A stretch of DNA of 64,000 nt from Bacteroidaceae bacterium (GCA_017617315.1 JAFZWM010000030.1:186001-250000); one strand, 5' to 3'; numbered from the stretch's first letter, positions 1 to 8,276 are shown. Notes: generated by a model not told the origin, from the letters alone. A program made the numbers and translations.

Positions 1-357
1 CATCGACGCATAGCCAGCCCAATGGGCGCAATGGGCATGTATGATGTCGGGGCAGCCATATTTCTGCACATAGTCGTCAAACATCTGCCTTACCGTTTTT
101 ACCCATCTCTCAACATTCGGCTTAATCATCATCGGAATGCCTCGCGTGTACGAATAGTAAACGCTAACGCCATCCATTTCCATCCATTTACGGCCGTAGG
201 AATACAGACAGAAATCGGCAATGCCTTTCTTTACAGAAAGCTGCACGTTGCTGATTATCCGCACGGTATGACCGAACGAACTGAGTGCCTTTGCCTGATC
301 GAGACAGAACTCTCCTCCGTAGGGCGGAAAAAACGATGGAATCTCAACTATATGCAT
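1..357 (-). CDS. GT4-family glycosyltransferase, N-terminal part (cut by window edge)
   Basis: The minus strand is open from an ATG at 357 to the window edge (119 codons). The translation begins MHIVEIPSFFPPYGGEF, then a segment ending in QAKALSSFGHTVRIIS and later IIHAHCAHWAGYAS. The early Gly-Gly loop, the QAxxLxxxGH segment and the HAH motif are those of the N-terminal acceptor domain of GT4 glycosyltransferases, which build surface polysaccharides or glycolipids from nucleotide sugars. The donor-binding C-terminal half lies outside the window, so the substrate cannot be guessed. A TACCTTTG box at 386-393 on this strand supports the start. The plus-strand reading frame over the same bases looks like a shadow. 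Confidence 0.8.
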   Translation of the reverse strand, partial: MHIVEIPSFFPPYGGEFCLDQAKALSSFGHTVRIISNVQLSVKKGIADFCLYSYGRKWMEMDGVSVYYSYTRGIPMMIKPNVERWVKTVRQMFDDYVQKYGCPDIIHAHCAHWAGYASM

Positions 358-385
358 CAATATTCGTTTAATATTTAAATGATGG

Positions 386-393
386 CAAAGGTA
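386..393 (-). promoter_or_regulatory. -7 box for the GT4 gene
   Basis: The minus strand reads TACCTTTG, a full match to the Bacteroidetes TAnnTTTG element, about 28 nt upstream of the GT4 ATG. No clear upstream TTTG element is seen. Confidence 0.55.
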
Positions 394-413
394 GACATTT
401 TTTTTCATTTCTT

Positions 414-444
414 GTTGTATATTATAAATTTAATGTTATCTTTG
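414..444 (+). promoter_or_regulatory. Promoter of the FadL-type barrel gene
   Basis: GTTG at 414-417, a 19-nt spacer, then TATCTTTG at 437-444. This matches the Bacteroidetes TTTG-N19-TAnnTTTG arrangement and lies 33 nt before the ATG at 478. It diverges from the GT4 promoter. Confidence 0.7.
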
Positions 445-477
445 CACACGAATTTTAGAATTTTATGAACAAAAAAG

Positions 478-2133
478 ATGAAAAGATTGTTATTTACTAA
501 CGGTTTGTTATTTGGAGTATCTGCTGCAACATTCGCTGGAGGTCTGTTAACGAATACAAACCAGAATGTAGCATTTCTTCGAAACCCTTCGAGAGATGCA
601 GCGATAGCTATTGACGGTGTGGTGAGCAACCCTGCGGGAGTTGCATTTATGAACGACGGTTTTCACTTGTCTGTAAACATACAGAACGCACATCAGACAC
701 GCGATGTAACTTCTACATTCGGACCATTTGTCTATGGCGACGGAAATACAGGCACGACAAAAAAATACAGAGGCAAGGCCGATGCGCCGATTGTGCCATC
801 GCTCCAAGCTGCATACAACAAAGCCAACTGGAGTTTTCAGTTCAACTTTGCCATAACAGGCGGAGGCGGTAAATGTGAGTTCGACAAGGGTCTCGGCTCG
901 TTCGAGAGTACGGTAGCCATGCTTCCTTTGTTGTCTCGTTCATTGCCATCGATGGCTGAAGGAATGGGATTGGGCACAATAGAAGGTATGCCGCTCATCG
1001 ACAGCTACAAAATGGATACTTACATGCGTGGACGCCAGTATTACTACGGTTTTACACTTGGCGCGGCACGCAAGATAAACGATAACCTGAGCGTCTACGC
1101 AGGCGTCCGCGGATTGTACGGAACATCTAACTACTACGGATATGTGCGCGACATTCAGGTAAAGGTTGGCGACAACTGGTTGCCAGCATCCGAGACTTTC
1201 AAGAACTACTCGATTGCAAGCGCACAGGCATACGGAGCTGCAGCAGAACAGGCTAAGGTAGCTATGGCAGAGAACAAATTTTCTGAAGCTGCCCAATATG
1301 TCGAACAGGCAAAGGATGCCTACACAAAGGCTGTTTTGTATCAGGCTCTCGGAACGGCAACAGAAGATGTAACTTTGAACTGCGACCAATGGGGGCTCGG
1401 ATTCGCTCCGATTCTGGGCGTTGACTATAAGGTTGGTAACTTCAACTTTGCGGCAAAATACGAGTTCAAGACTCGTATGAGACTGCACAACAAGTCGGCA
1501 AATAGCGCAAGCGCCGAAAACATAGCAGTTCTGGCAAAATACAAGGACGGACAGAAGGTTGAGGACGACTCTCCGGCATTGCTCACAGTTGGAGCACAAT
1601 GGGAGATTATCCCGTCGCTCAGAGTATCGGCCGGATGGCATCACTTCTTCGACAAGGCCGGACACATGTACGAGCACCACGAGCAGAAGCTCGGAGGAGA
1701 CACAAACGAGTATCTTGCTGGTGTTGAGTACGACATAAACAAGACAATTCAGGCAAGCTGCGGTTTCCAGAAGACTTGCTACGACTTTACCGACGACTAC
1801 ATGGAGGACATCAGTTTCAACGTAAGCTCTTGGACTTTCGGAGTTGGCGTTGGCATAAAGCTGAAGGAGAACATGAAGCTGAACCTTGCATACTTCCAGA
1901 CAAACTATGGCGACTATATAACTGCCACAACTAACGACTTTAACAACCAGTCGGCAGTAGCAGCTGGCATCATCGCCCCAGTAGTTGCCAAACTGACAGA
2001 AAGCGAGGAAAAGGGAGCAATGGCAGCACAGGCTGCAAAAACAGCCCTTGTAAACTCTGGCTCGCTTGCAGGTTCAAACAGTTTCACACGCACAAACCGC
2101 GTGCTCGGAATTGGATTCGACATCAGTTTCTAA
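478..2133 (+). CDS. FadL/OmpP1/TodX-family outer membrane protein
   Basis: 551 aa with a signal peptide at about residues 1-20, followed by the NPAG motif at 51-54 and a long series of alternating beta strands ending in a C-terminal aromatic (GIGFDISF). These are features of the FadL long-chain fatty-acid/hydrophobic-compound channel family, a 14-stranded outer-membrane barrel with a plug. Two alanine-rich helical stretches (about 247-291 and 495-527) interrupt the strands and would form large extramembrane loops; I do not know these from textbook FadL proteins. The ligand cannot be read from the sequence. An alternative upstream ATG at 464 is in another frame and stops quickly. Confidence 0.85.
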   Translation: MKRLLFTNGLLFGVSAATFAGGLLTNTNQNVAFLRNPSRDAAIAIDGVVSNPAGVAFMNDGFHLSVNIQNAHQTRDVTSTFGPFVYGDGNTGTTKKYRGKADAPIVPSLQAAYNKANWSFQFNFAITGGGGKCEFDKGLGSFESTVAMLPLLSRSLPSMAEGMGLGTIEGMPLIDSYKMDTYMRGRQYYYGFTLGAARKINDNLSVYAGVRGLYGTSNYYGYVRDIQVKVGDNWLPASETFKNYSIASAQAYGAAAEQAKVAMAENKFSEAAQYVEQAKDAYTKAVLYQALGTATEDVTLNCDQWGLGFAPILGVDYKVGNFNFAAKYEFKTRMRLHNKSANSASAENIAVLAKYKDGQKVEDDSPALLTVGAQWEIIPSLRVSAGWHHFFDKAGHMYEHHEQKLGGDTNEYLAGVEYDINKTIQASCGFQKTCYDFTDDYMEDISFNVSSWTFGVGVGIKLKENMKLNLAYFQTNYGDYITATTNDFNNQSAVAAGIIAPVVAKLTESEEKGAMAAQAAKTALVNSGSLAGSNSFTRTNRVLGIGFDISF

Positions 2134-2196
2134 ACTGATACACAATATTGTATACATGTTCATTTTTACGTTATAATTTAACCTCTCATTTTTAGT

Positions 2197-2229
2197 AAAG
2201 TGCCGGCTGTGAAGTTGGCACTTTTTTTT
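2197..2229 (+). terminator. Intrinsic terminator after the FadL-type gene
   Basis: AAAGTGCC and GGCACTTT form an inverted repeat with a loop of about 12 nt, directly followed by a run of T. Confidence 0.85.
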
Positions 2230-2426
2230 GCATTTGTCAGCCAAACCGAATCATCTGTAAAACGTTAAATAGATTCCGTTGGTTGCAACAAGCCTTATCG
2301 TTCTTTTACATTCTGCTACAACCCAGCCAATCACGTCAGAACCCAATCGGCACAAAGTCAGAAACAAAGTTTCGATCTCACGAAAAATTTATACATCGTT
2401 TTTCAAAGCCTCAGAATAACTTTTAT

Positions 2427-2434
2427 TACCTTTG
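2427..2434 (+). promoter_or_regulatory. -7 box of the metallophosphoesterase gene
   Basis: TACCTTTG followed by CAC, 22 nt before the chosen ATG at 2457. It places the transcript start downstream of earlier in-frame start codons and so decides the start. Confidence 0.6.
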
Positions 2435-2456
2435 CACAGAAAAAAATAGACACCCC

Positions 2457-3659
2457 ATGCTATATACTTTATTACCTCTAATATTAGCCTCGATTTTTGT
2501 TCCGGACATCATCATATACAAAGTCTTTGTAAAACGCAAGACACAAAAAATTCCCCTGCGCGTTCTGTGGTGGACACCATGCGTATTGCTCGCCGTCTCA
2601 CTCCTAATTCTGACATGCAATATCGACTGGGAAGAAAAGGGACTGCTGCTCGAACAACAGATATTTTCCGAGACATACACAATTCTGTGGATAGCAGACA
2701 TAGGTCCGAAGATATGCTTCTGCCTGCTGTACGCACTCCAGCAATGGTACGCCAACTACAAGCCAGCCATCCGCAAGAGCCGATTCTGGCATCCGTACAC
2801 CTATGCTGTCATTCCGTCGCTCATCGGATTCTGCATGATAATAGGCGGCGTTGTCTACGGCTTCAGACACATCGTCATAAAAGAAGTGGAAATCTGCCAC
2901 GAAGACATTCCCGAAAGTTTCGACGGCTACCGCATAGCCCAGTTTTCCGACCTCCACATGGGCACATACAGGCTCTATGCCGAGGATGTTCCGGAAAAGC
3001 TGCGCAACAGACTTAACGAAACAAATGCCGACTTGGTAGTATTCACCGGCGACATCGTAAACAACAGGGCAGCCGAGCTTGAAGGATTTGACTACAGGCT
3101 GAAAGGCATCAAGGCGAAAGACGGCATCTACGCCATAATGGGCAACCACGACTATTCTACATACATCTACTGGGAGTCGGCAAGAAAGCGAAAAGACAAC
3201 ATCCTCGACTTGCAGAACCGCATGGGCAAGCAAGGATGGAGGTGGCTTCTGAACCAGCACACAATAATCAGGAGAGGGCAGGACTCTATCGCCCTGATTG
3301 GCGTTGAGAACGACGGAAATCCGCATTTCCCGGCTCTGGCCGACCTTCCGAAGGCTACCGAGGGACTGAACAAGCCGATGTTCAAGATTCTGCTCAGCCA
3401 CGACCCTACACATTGGCGCAGAGAGGTGCTCGACAGCACAGACATTCAGTTGCAGCTTTCGGGCCACACCCACGGAATGCAGATCGAGCTGTTCGGCCTG
3501 TCGCCAGCCAAGTTCATTTATCCCGACTGGGGCGGCTGGTACAACGAGGACAAGCGATGGCTTTATGTAAGCACGGGCGTAGGTGGAGTAGTCTACCCGT
3601 TCCGCTTCGGAGCATGGCCCGAGATTGTAGTCATAACATTAAGGCACAAGAGGAAATAA
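2457..3659 (+). CDS. Membrane-anchored calcineurin-like metallophosphoesterase
   Basis: 400 aa. Four hydrophobic segments in the first 140 residues (about 3-22, 36-54, 76-96 and 118-140) anchor the protein in the inner membrane. The metallophosphatase motifs then follow in order: FSDLH (163-167), GD (198-199), GNHD (229-232), LSHDPTH (about 311) and GHTHG (about 332). All metal ligands of the family appear present. Proteins of this build (YkuE/YaeI-like) hydrolyse phosphoesters, sometimes in lipid metabolism; the substrate here is unknown. The frame is open further upstream to 2283, but the -7 box at 2427-2434 makes 2457 the first usable ATG. Confidence 0.87.
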   Translation: MLYTLLPLILASIFVPDIIIYKVFVKRKTQKIPLRVLWWTPCVLLAVSLLILTCNIDWEEKGLLLEQQIFSETYTILWIADIGPKICFCLLYALQQWYANYKPAIRKSRFWHPYTYAVIPSLIGFCMIIGGVVYGFRHIVIKEVEICHEDIPESFDGYRIAQFSDLHMGTYRLYAEDVPEKLRNRLNETNADLVVFTGDIVNNRAAELEGFDYRLKGIKAKDGIYAIMGNHDYSTYIYWESARKRKDNILDLQNRMGKQGWRWLLNQHTIIRRGQDSIALIGVENDGNPHFPALADLPKATEGLNKPMFKILLSHDPTHWRREVLDSTDIQLQLSGHTHGMQIELFGLSPAKFIYPDWGGWYNEDKRWLYVSTGVGGVVYPFRFGAWPEIVVITLRHKRK

Positions 3660-3689
3660 AATTCCCATTATATGAGAAAAATACAAACC

Positions 3690-3834
3690 AATACTCAAAG
3701 AGCACAAGAAAAGAAAATGTCTGCCGACATCCCTTTGTGCGGGAGATTGGCAGACATTGCTATTTGATTTTAGTGCTATATTTCAGATTTTCAGCATCTT
3801 TATGCTTTCTTGCGCTCAAGTTCCTGAAGATTTT
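3690..3834. repeat. Copy A of a duplicated ABC-F 3' end plus hairpin
   Basis: The reverse complement of about 3709-3834 matches 19331-19459 with one mismatch (G in this copy, A in the other). After a 4-nt gap similarity continues to about 3690. The segment covers the last 12 codons of the ABC-F gene, its stop codon and a 10-bp stem (AATGTCTGCC at 3716-3725, GGCAGACATT at 3749-3758). This is the native context because the ABC-F reading frame runs through it. Confidence 0.85.
3716..3758. terminator. Hairpin between convergent genes, probable bidirectional terminator
   Basis: AATGTCTGCC pairs with GGCAGACATT, with further partial pairing inside (ATCCC with GGGAGAT). It lies between the ends of the metallophosphoesterase and ABC-F genes. 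The U-run is weak, so the role is inferred from position. Confidence 0.5.
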
Positions 3835-5440
3835 CCATCTTCTTTGTCTCGAGGAATTCGTAGATTCCGCAAAGATGCTCGCGAACCTTCTGATTACCAA
3901 ATTCGTACACCTTTGTTACCAGTCCGTCGAGGAAATCACGGTCGTGGCTTACCACAATCAGCGTTCCGTCGTAGTGGATAAGTGCCTGTTTCAGAATGTC
4001 TTTCGTCTTCAGGTCGAGGTGGTTAGTAGGCTCATCGAGAATGAGCAGATTAACAGGCTCGAGCAGAAGCTTGAGGATAGCCAGTCGCGTGCGCTCTCCT
4101 CCCGAAAGCACTTTGACCTTCTTCTCGCTGATTTCTCCGCCAAACATGAATGCGCCGAGGAGGTCACGAATCTTGGTTCGGATATCACCCTTCGCAATAT
4201 CGTCAATTGTCTGGAATATAGTGAGTTCCTCGTTCAGAAGCGATGCCTGATTCTGCGCAAAATAACCGATTTTCACGTTGTGACCGATGGTGATAACGCC
4301 ATCGTGCTTCAACTGTCCCATGATGCACTTTACCAAGGTCGATTTTCCTTCGCCGTTACGTCCTACAAAGGCAATCTTGTTGCCTCGCTCAACGGTCAGG
4401 TTACAGTTTTGGAAGATAACCTTGTCGTCGAAACTCTTGCCAACACCTTCCATCTGCACAGGATAAGTGCCGCTTCGTGGCGAAGGTGGGAACTTCAGAT
4501 TAAGTGCCGATGTATCCTCCTCGTCAACCTCAACAAGTTCGAGTTTCTCGAGCATTCTTACGCGGCTCTGAACTTGATTTGTCTTTGAGTATGTGCCCTT
4601 GAAACGCTCGATGTAGTCTTTCGTCTCGGCAATCATCTTCTGCTGCTCCTCGTACTGCTTTTGCTGCTGTGCGCGACGCTCCTTGCGCAGTTCGAGATAT
4701 TGCGAGTAGTTGACCTTGTAGTCGTAGATGCGCTGGCACATAATCTCGATGGTGCGGGTTGTGATGTTATCGACGAACTTGCGGTCGTGGCTGATTACAA
4801 CAACGGCTTTTCCGCTCTGCATGATGAAGTCTTCGAGCCATCCGATACTCTCGATGTCGAGGTGGTTTGTAGGCTCGTCAAGCAGAAGCACGTCGGGGTT
4901 CTGAAGCAGAAGTTTTGCCAGTTCGATGCGCATTCTCCATCCGCCGCTGAACTCGCTTGTCTGTCGGTTGAAATCCTTGCGCTCGAATCCGAGACCGATG
5001 AGAGTCTTCTCAACATCTTCCTCAAAGTGAGTCATGTCGATGGCGTAGAATTTCTCGCTCAACGCTGCAACTTTCTCTATCAACTGCATATAATCATCGC
5101 TCTCGTAGTCGGTGCGAGTGGCGAGTTGGTTGTTGAGTTCGTCAATCTCTTTCTCCATCTCTTTCAGATGCGAGAAAGCCAGCGATGCTTCCTCAAAAAC
5201 GGTTCGTCCGTCCTCTGTCATCAGATGCTGCGGAAGGTACGCAATGTTGCAGTCTTTCGGAGCAGAGACCTTGCCTCGCGTAGGCTGTCTTACTCCGGCC
5301 AGAATCTTCAGCATCGTGCTCTTTCCGGCTCCGTTCTTGCCCATCAGGGCTATGCGGTCTTTCTCGTTTATCTGGAATGATACATCTTTAAAAAGGCATG
5401 TGCCTCCAAACTCAACTGTTAGTCCGTCAATACTTACCAT
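3800..5440 (-). CDS. ABC-F family ATPase (EttA/YdiF-like translation factor)
   Basis: 546 aa with two ATP-binding cassettes and no membrane segments, the architecture of ABC-F proteins that bind the ribosomal E site. Cassette 1 has Walker A GKNGAGKS (34-41), signature FSGGWRMR and Walker B LLLDEPTNHLD. An arginine/glutamine/lysine-rich linker follows (ERRAQQQKQYEEQQ onward). Cassette 2 has GRNGEGKS, LSGGERTRLA and LLILDEPTNHLD. Both cassettes look catalytically complete. It is probably a housekeeping translation factor; an antibiotic-protection role cannot be excluded from sequence. It lies 28 nt downstream of the small membrane peptide gene and probably shares its promoter. Its last 12 codons are duplicated at 19331. 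Confidence 0.88.
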   Translation of the reverse strand: MVSIDGLTVEFGGTCLFKDVSFQINEKDRIALMGKNGAGKSTMLKILAGVRQPTRGKVSAPKDCNIAYLPQHLMTEDGRTVFEEASLAFSHLKEMEKEIDELNNQLATRTDYESDDYMQLIEKVAALSEKFYAIDMTHFEEDVEKTLIGLGFERKDFNRQTSEFSGGWRMRIELAKLLLQNPDVLLLDEPTNHLDIESIGWLEDFIMQSGKAVVVISHDRKFVDNITTRTIEIMCQRIYDYKVNYSQYLELRKERRAQQQKQYEEQQKMIAETKDYIERFKGTYSKTNQVQSRVRMLEKLELVEVDEEDTSALNLKFPPSPRSGTYPVQMEGVGKSFDDKVIFQNCNLTVERGNKIAFVGRNGEGKSTLVKCIMGQLKHDGVITIGHNVKIGYFAQNQASLLNEELTIFQTIDDIAKGDIRTKIRDLLGAFMFGGEISEKKVKVLSGGERTRLAILKLLLEPVNLLILDEPTNHLDLKTKDILKQALIHYDGTLIVVSHDRDFLDGLVTKVYEFGNQKVREHLCGIYEFLETKKMENLQELERKKA

Positions 5441-5468
5441 ATATTGTTTTTACCTTATTTTCTTGATT

Positions 5469-5612
5469 TTACGCCGCGCCGCCGTGTAGCAACAGATAAG
5501 CCACAACTGCGATTATTACGATTATTATAGCCCACTTTATTATTGCCTTTGCAATCTTCCAGACAATAAACAGTACAAGCAGGGCAAGTGCGATGATTAT
5601 TAAATTGCTCAT
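5469..5612 (-). CDS. Small hydrophobic single-pass membrane protein (47 aa)
   Basis: An ATG at 5612 opens a 47-codon frame ending with TAA at 5469-5471. The product starts MSNLIIIALALLVLFIVWKI, continues with AKAIIKWA and a second Ile/Val-rich run, and ends LLLHGGAA. Almost the whole chain is hydrophobic with lysines at about 19, 22 and 26, so it would form one long or two short membrane helices. The start is supported by a near-consensus promoter 20 nt upstream. The ABC-F gene begins 28 nt downstream on the same strand, so the two are probably co-transcribed. I do not recognise the family; it may be a small membrane peptide with a regulatory or stress role, but no function is shown. Confidence 0.72.
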   Translation of the reverse strand: MSNLIIIALALLVLFIVWKIAKAIIKWAIIIVIIAVVAYLLLHGGAA

Positions 5613-5632
5613 GATTAAAATAAAATTTCGTG

Positions 5633-5664
5633 CAAAAATAACTCAATAATTGCTAAGCACCAAA
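5633..5664 (-). promoter_or_regulatory. Promoter of the small membrane peptide/ABC-F unit
   Basis: On the minus strand TTTG (5661-5664), a 20-nt spacer, then TATTTTTG (5633-5640), matching the Bacteroidetes consensus in both boxes and spacing. Confidence 0.75.
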
Positions 5665-5738
5665 TAAATAGGTGTTTTTGTGCCGGAGGATTATGCTTTG
5701 CAAAACATCTTGCACGATGAAGATTTCTGCAAAAACTC

Positions 5739-5769
5739 TTTGCCATGATATCAAATTGCAATATATTTG
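5739..5769 (+). promoter_or_regulatory. Promoter of the DMT transporter gene
   Basis: TTTG at 5739-5742, a 19-nt spacer and TATATTTG at 5762-5769: an essentially perfect Bacteroidetes promoter, about 97 nt before the ATG, giving a leader of about 90 nt. Confidence 0.75.
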
Positions 5770-5790
5770 CCGCACTAAAAATGAGAGGAT

Positions 5791-5816
5791 AGAGGAATAG
5801 GAGAGTCCTCTTTTTT
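5791..5816 (+). terminator. Terminator-like hairpin inside the DMT transporter leader
   Basis: AGAGGA (5791-5796) pairs with TCCTCT (5806-5811) and is followed by a T-run to 5816. It lies about 15-20 nt after the predicted transcript start and 50 nt before the gene, a position suited to attenuation. The stem is only 6 bp. Confidence 0.4.
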
Positions 5817-5865
5817 CGAGATTAGATTATACAACATGTACAAACGCAAAAATTAGAGGTAAAAT

Positions 5866-6810
5866 ATGACGTATTTAGGCGAAATTATATCGATACTCGT
5901 TGCGGTATCGTGGACGGCAAGCGCTATTTTTTCAGAATTGGCATCGAAGAAAATCGGCAGTCTTACGCTAAACGTGGTAAGAATGTCGATGTCGTTGTTC
6001 TTTTTGGCTTTAATCCTTTGGCTTACAGTAGGAAAGCCTTATCCGGTGTATGCCGATGCAAATACGTGGCTTTGGCTCAGTCTGTCGGGATTTGTAGGCT
6101 ATGTTTTGGGCGATTATTGTCTGTTTAAGTGCTATATATCAATAGGTTCACGCTTTGGACAGTTGCTCATGACCGTTGCCGCACCGGTGGCAGCCGTAGC
6201 TGCCTGGGCTATACTTGACGAGAAGATGTCAGACACGGCCATCATCGGCATGATTGTTACGATAGCCGGTATTGCCATGTCCATCTTCGGAAAGAACGAG
6301 GATAACAAGGTTAAACTGAAACTTCCTTTGGTTGGATTGCTTTACGGACTGGCGGCTGCTACGGGGCAGGGCGTAGGCTTGGTTTTGAGCAAGTACGGAA
6401 TGCAGTTTTATCAGCAGTCGCTCGAGGCAAACAATGCGTCTTTGGGAATGATGATGCCCGTTGCATCAACCATGATAAGGGCTATTATGGGATTTGTTGG
6501 ATTTACGGTGGCGTTGTTCTTCTTCTCGCGAAGCGGATATACGCGCATAAACAACGCCGTACGCAATGGCAAGGCTATGATTTTCACTTTCTCGGCCTGT
6601 ATGTTCGGCCCTGTAATAGGAGTGAGTCTTTCGCTCATGGCAACCTTATACACCAGCACGGGAGTGGCTCAGACAATTATGGCTCTTGCGCCAGTCTTCA
6701 TTCTTCTTCCTGCGTATCTGCTGTTTAATCAGAAAATTACGGTGCTGGAGATAACCGGAGCTGTGGTGAGTGTTATAGGCGTAAATCTGTTCTTTATCCA
6801 AAGTCGATAG
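5866..6810 (+). CDS. EamA/DMT-superfamily transporter
   Basis: 314 aa made of about ten hydrophobic helices in two tandem EamA repeats (about 1-140 and 155-312), the fold of drug/metabolite exporters. The N-terminal repeat contains ILVAVSWTASAIFSELASKK and LGDYCLFKCYISIGSRFGQL; the C-terminal repeat ends ITVLEITGAVVSVIGVNLFF. The protein acts in the inner membrane and probably exports a small metabolite, but members of this superfamily cannot be assigned a substrate by inspection. It is a single-gene unit between a strong promoter with a hairpin-bearing leader and the bidirectional terminator at 6816-6866. Confidence 0.85.
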   Translation: MTYLGEIISILVAVSWTASAIFSELASKKIGSLTLNVVRMSMSLFFLALILWLTVGKPYPVYADANTWLWLSLSGFVGYVLGDYCLFKCYISIGSRFGQLLMTVAAPVAAVAAWAILDEKMSDTAIIGMIVTIAGIAMSIFGKNEDNKVKLKLPLVGLLYGLAAATGQGVGLVLSKYGMQFYQQSLEANNASLGMMMPVASTMIRAIMGFVGFTVALFFFSRSGYTRINNAVRNGKAMIFTFSACMFGPVIGVSLSLMATLYTSTGVAQTIMALAPVFILLPAYLLFNQKITVLEITGAVVSVIGVNLFFIQSR

Positions 6811-6815
6811 GGTAG

Positions 6816-6866
6816 AAAAAAGACTCGCGATCGTACTGAAAACTCAGTAGATTGCGAGTCTTTTTC
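6816..6866. terminator. Bidirectional terminator between convergent DMT and SGNH genes
   Basis: AAAAAGACTCGC and GCGAGTCTTTTT form the outer stem, with ACTGA/TCAGT pairing inside. There is a T-run on both strands. Confidence 0.85.
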
Positions 6867-6868
6867 GT

Positions 6869-7576
6869 TTATTTGTTCTTTTTTAGGAAATCTACAACTT
6901 GCTTTGCAAAGGCCTTCATTCCGGCTTGTGATGGATGACCGCCTTGCTTTTCTATGTCGTGAAGCAGAAGGCATGGAACACCGTAATGCTTGCTGATAAC
7001 TTGCATTGTTTCTGTATGTTCCGGCTTCAGTTCGCTGTTTATGATGATGTAGAGTTTTGCGGTTGGATAGTTCTGGCGAATGTTGCTGACCATTCTTGCA
7101 AATGCCGGACGAAAATACCACATGTCGCTTTCAGTCCAGTTGGCATATTTGTACTCGCCGCAAAGCTCGCCAGTCCATGAGTCGTTAGTGCCACAGCAAC
7201 AGAGAATTACGTCTGGCTCGCCCAAGTAAGGCACGCGTGTGTTGAATGAGCGGTAATCGTAGTTCTCGTTTCTGTATCCGTAGTAGCCAACGGTGCTGCC
7301 GCTCCACGAGTTGTTTGTTTCGAGCTTCCATTTCAACTGGTCTATAACTTGCCACCACCAAGTCTGTTCAACCTTTTTAACATCGTTGTTTTTCTTGTGC
7401 CATTTGCTGCCTTCGGGCGCATACCACGGTTCGTGTGTCGGAGGAATGTAGCCTTCGAAAGTCGAGTAGCTGTCGCCAAAAATCGTAACTCGTACAGAGT
7501 CTTTCTGTGCGCTTGCCGAATGTGAGAACGTCAGCATGCACACGCTGATAGCTAATGCTGAAAAAAATTGTTTCAT
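6869..7576 (-). CDS. Secreted SGNH/GDSL-type hydrolase
   Basis: 235 aa with a signal peptide (about residues 1-23, ending SASAQ). The SGNH blocks are visible: block I FGDSYS with the nucleophile Ser at about 36, block III GTNDS in the middle, and block V near the C-terminus as GHPSQAG with the catalytic His. An Asn in NNSWSGST could serve as the block II-region residue. Such enzymes hydrolyse esters of carbohydrates or lipids in the periplasm or outside the cell; polysaccharide deacetylation is likely in Bacteroidales but not shown. It is monocistronic, with a TATCTTTG box at 7624-7631 about 47 nt upstream. Confidence 0.83.
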   Translation of the reverse strand: MKQFFSALAISVCMLTFSHSASAQKDSVRVTIFGDSYSTFEGYIPPTHEPWYAPEGSKWHKKNNDVKKVEQTWWWQVIDQLKWKLETNNSWSGSTVGYYGYRNENYDYRSFNTRVPYLGEPDVILCCCGTNDSWTGELCGEYKYANWTESDMWYFRPAFARMVSNIRQNYPTAKLYIIINSELKPEHTETMQVISKHYGVPCLLLHDIEKQGGHPSQAGMKAFAKQVVDFLKKNK

Positions 7577-7623
7577 CTTTTCTGTTTTATTTTATATAGT
7601 TTAAGATTTTCTGTTTCTGATTA

Positions 7624-7631
7624 CAAAGATA
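7624..7631 (-). promoter_or_regulatory. -7 box of the SGNH hydrolase gene
   Basis: TATCTTTG on the minus strand; the best upstream TTTG is 23 nt away, slightly longer than usual. Confidence 0.5.
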
Positions 7632-7770
7632 GCAACAAAACCGTTACGACATTCCAAAATTCAGCGTTTTATTTTCTTTTCTGAAGAAATATGCGATTCC
7701 TCGATAAAGGGGGATGAATATTTCATAAGCCCTATTTAACATAATCGTGATTATATTAAGAAAGGCATAA

Positions 7771-7800
7771 ATAAAAAAGATGGTAACGTGAATTACCATC
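7771..7800 (-). terminator. Terminator of ridA
   Basis: GATGGTAA and TTACCATC form an 8-bp stem with a 6-nt loop. On the minus strand it is followed by TTTTTTATTT, 22 nt after the ridA stop. Confidence 0.8.
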
Positions 7801-7822
7801 CTTATAATATTGCGTGCTTTTT

Positions 7823-8200
7823 TTAAAGAACTGCAATAACTTCGACTTCGCACAGCGCGCCTTTTGGAAGCGACCTGACTGCGACAGCTGAACGTGCCGG
7901 AGCCTCGTGCTCGAAAAATTCGGCGTAAACTTCGTTGAATGCTGCAAAGTCGTTCATGTCGGCAAGAAAGCATGTTGTCTTGACAACGTTCGACAAACTG
8001 TAGCCGGCCGATTCGACCAGAGATTTTACGTTTGTCAAAGCCTGACGTGCCTGTGCCTTGATATCACCATCAACCAATGTTCCTGTCTTTGGATCCAATG
8101 GAATCTGACCTGATGCAAACAACATTCCGTTAACCTCGATAGCCTGACTGTACGGACCAATGGCAGCAGGAGCATTTTGGGTTGTAACTACCTTTTTCAT
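7823..8200 (-). CDS. ridA: RidA-family enamine/imine deaminase
   Basis: 125 aa, the normal length of a RidA (YjgF/YER057c) subunit. It has the family signatures AIGPYSQAI near the start, [12 protein letters not shown] (about 29-40), a [25 protein letters not shown] block and the C-terminal [23 protein letters not shown] with the active-site Arg and Glu. RidA is a cytosolic homotrimer that hydrolyses reactive 2-aminoacrylate and related imines from PLP enzymes. The gene stands alone between its own promoter and terminator and diverges from the TonB receptor unit. Confidence 0.95.
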   Translation of the reverse strand: MKKVVTTQNAPAAIGPYSQAIEVNGMLFASGQIPLDPKTGTLVDGDIKAQARQALTNVKSLVESAGYSLSNVVKTTCFLADMNDFAAFNEVYAEFFEHEAPARSAVAVRSLPKGALCEVEVIAVL

Positions 8201-8276
8201 TATATTCTTAATTTGTTTTTAATTATCCTGATGGAAAAGCTTTTTTATTTTTTTAAGAAAGAAACTAATTTCAACG

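Larger units (their letters stand above)
2134..2456. other. Intergenic stretch: terminator and promoter only
   Basis: This 323-nt gap holds the FadL-gene terminator at its left end and a TACCTTTG box at 2427-2434 at its right end. I see no gene, repeat or structured RNA between them. Confidence 0.6.

Noticed and set aside
22-378. 118-codon plus-strand open frame at the left edge
   Set aside because: It is antisense to the GT4 glycosyltransferase, which has clear family motifs and a promoter; the plus frame has none.
3413-4588. Long plus-strand open frame (391 codons) over the ABC-F gene
   Set aside because: Mirror of a coding strand with biased codons; no domain, and it would run across the end of the metallophosphoesterase gene.
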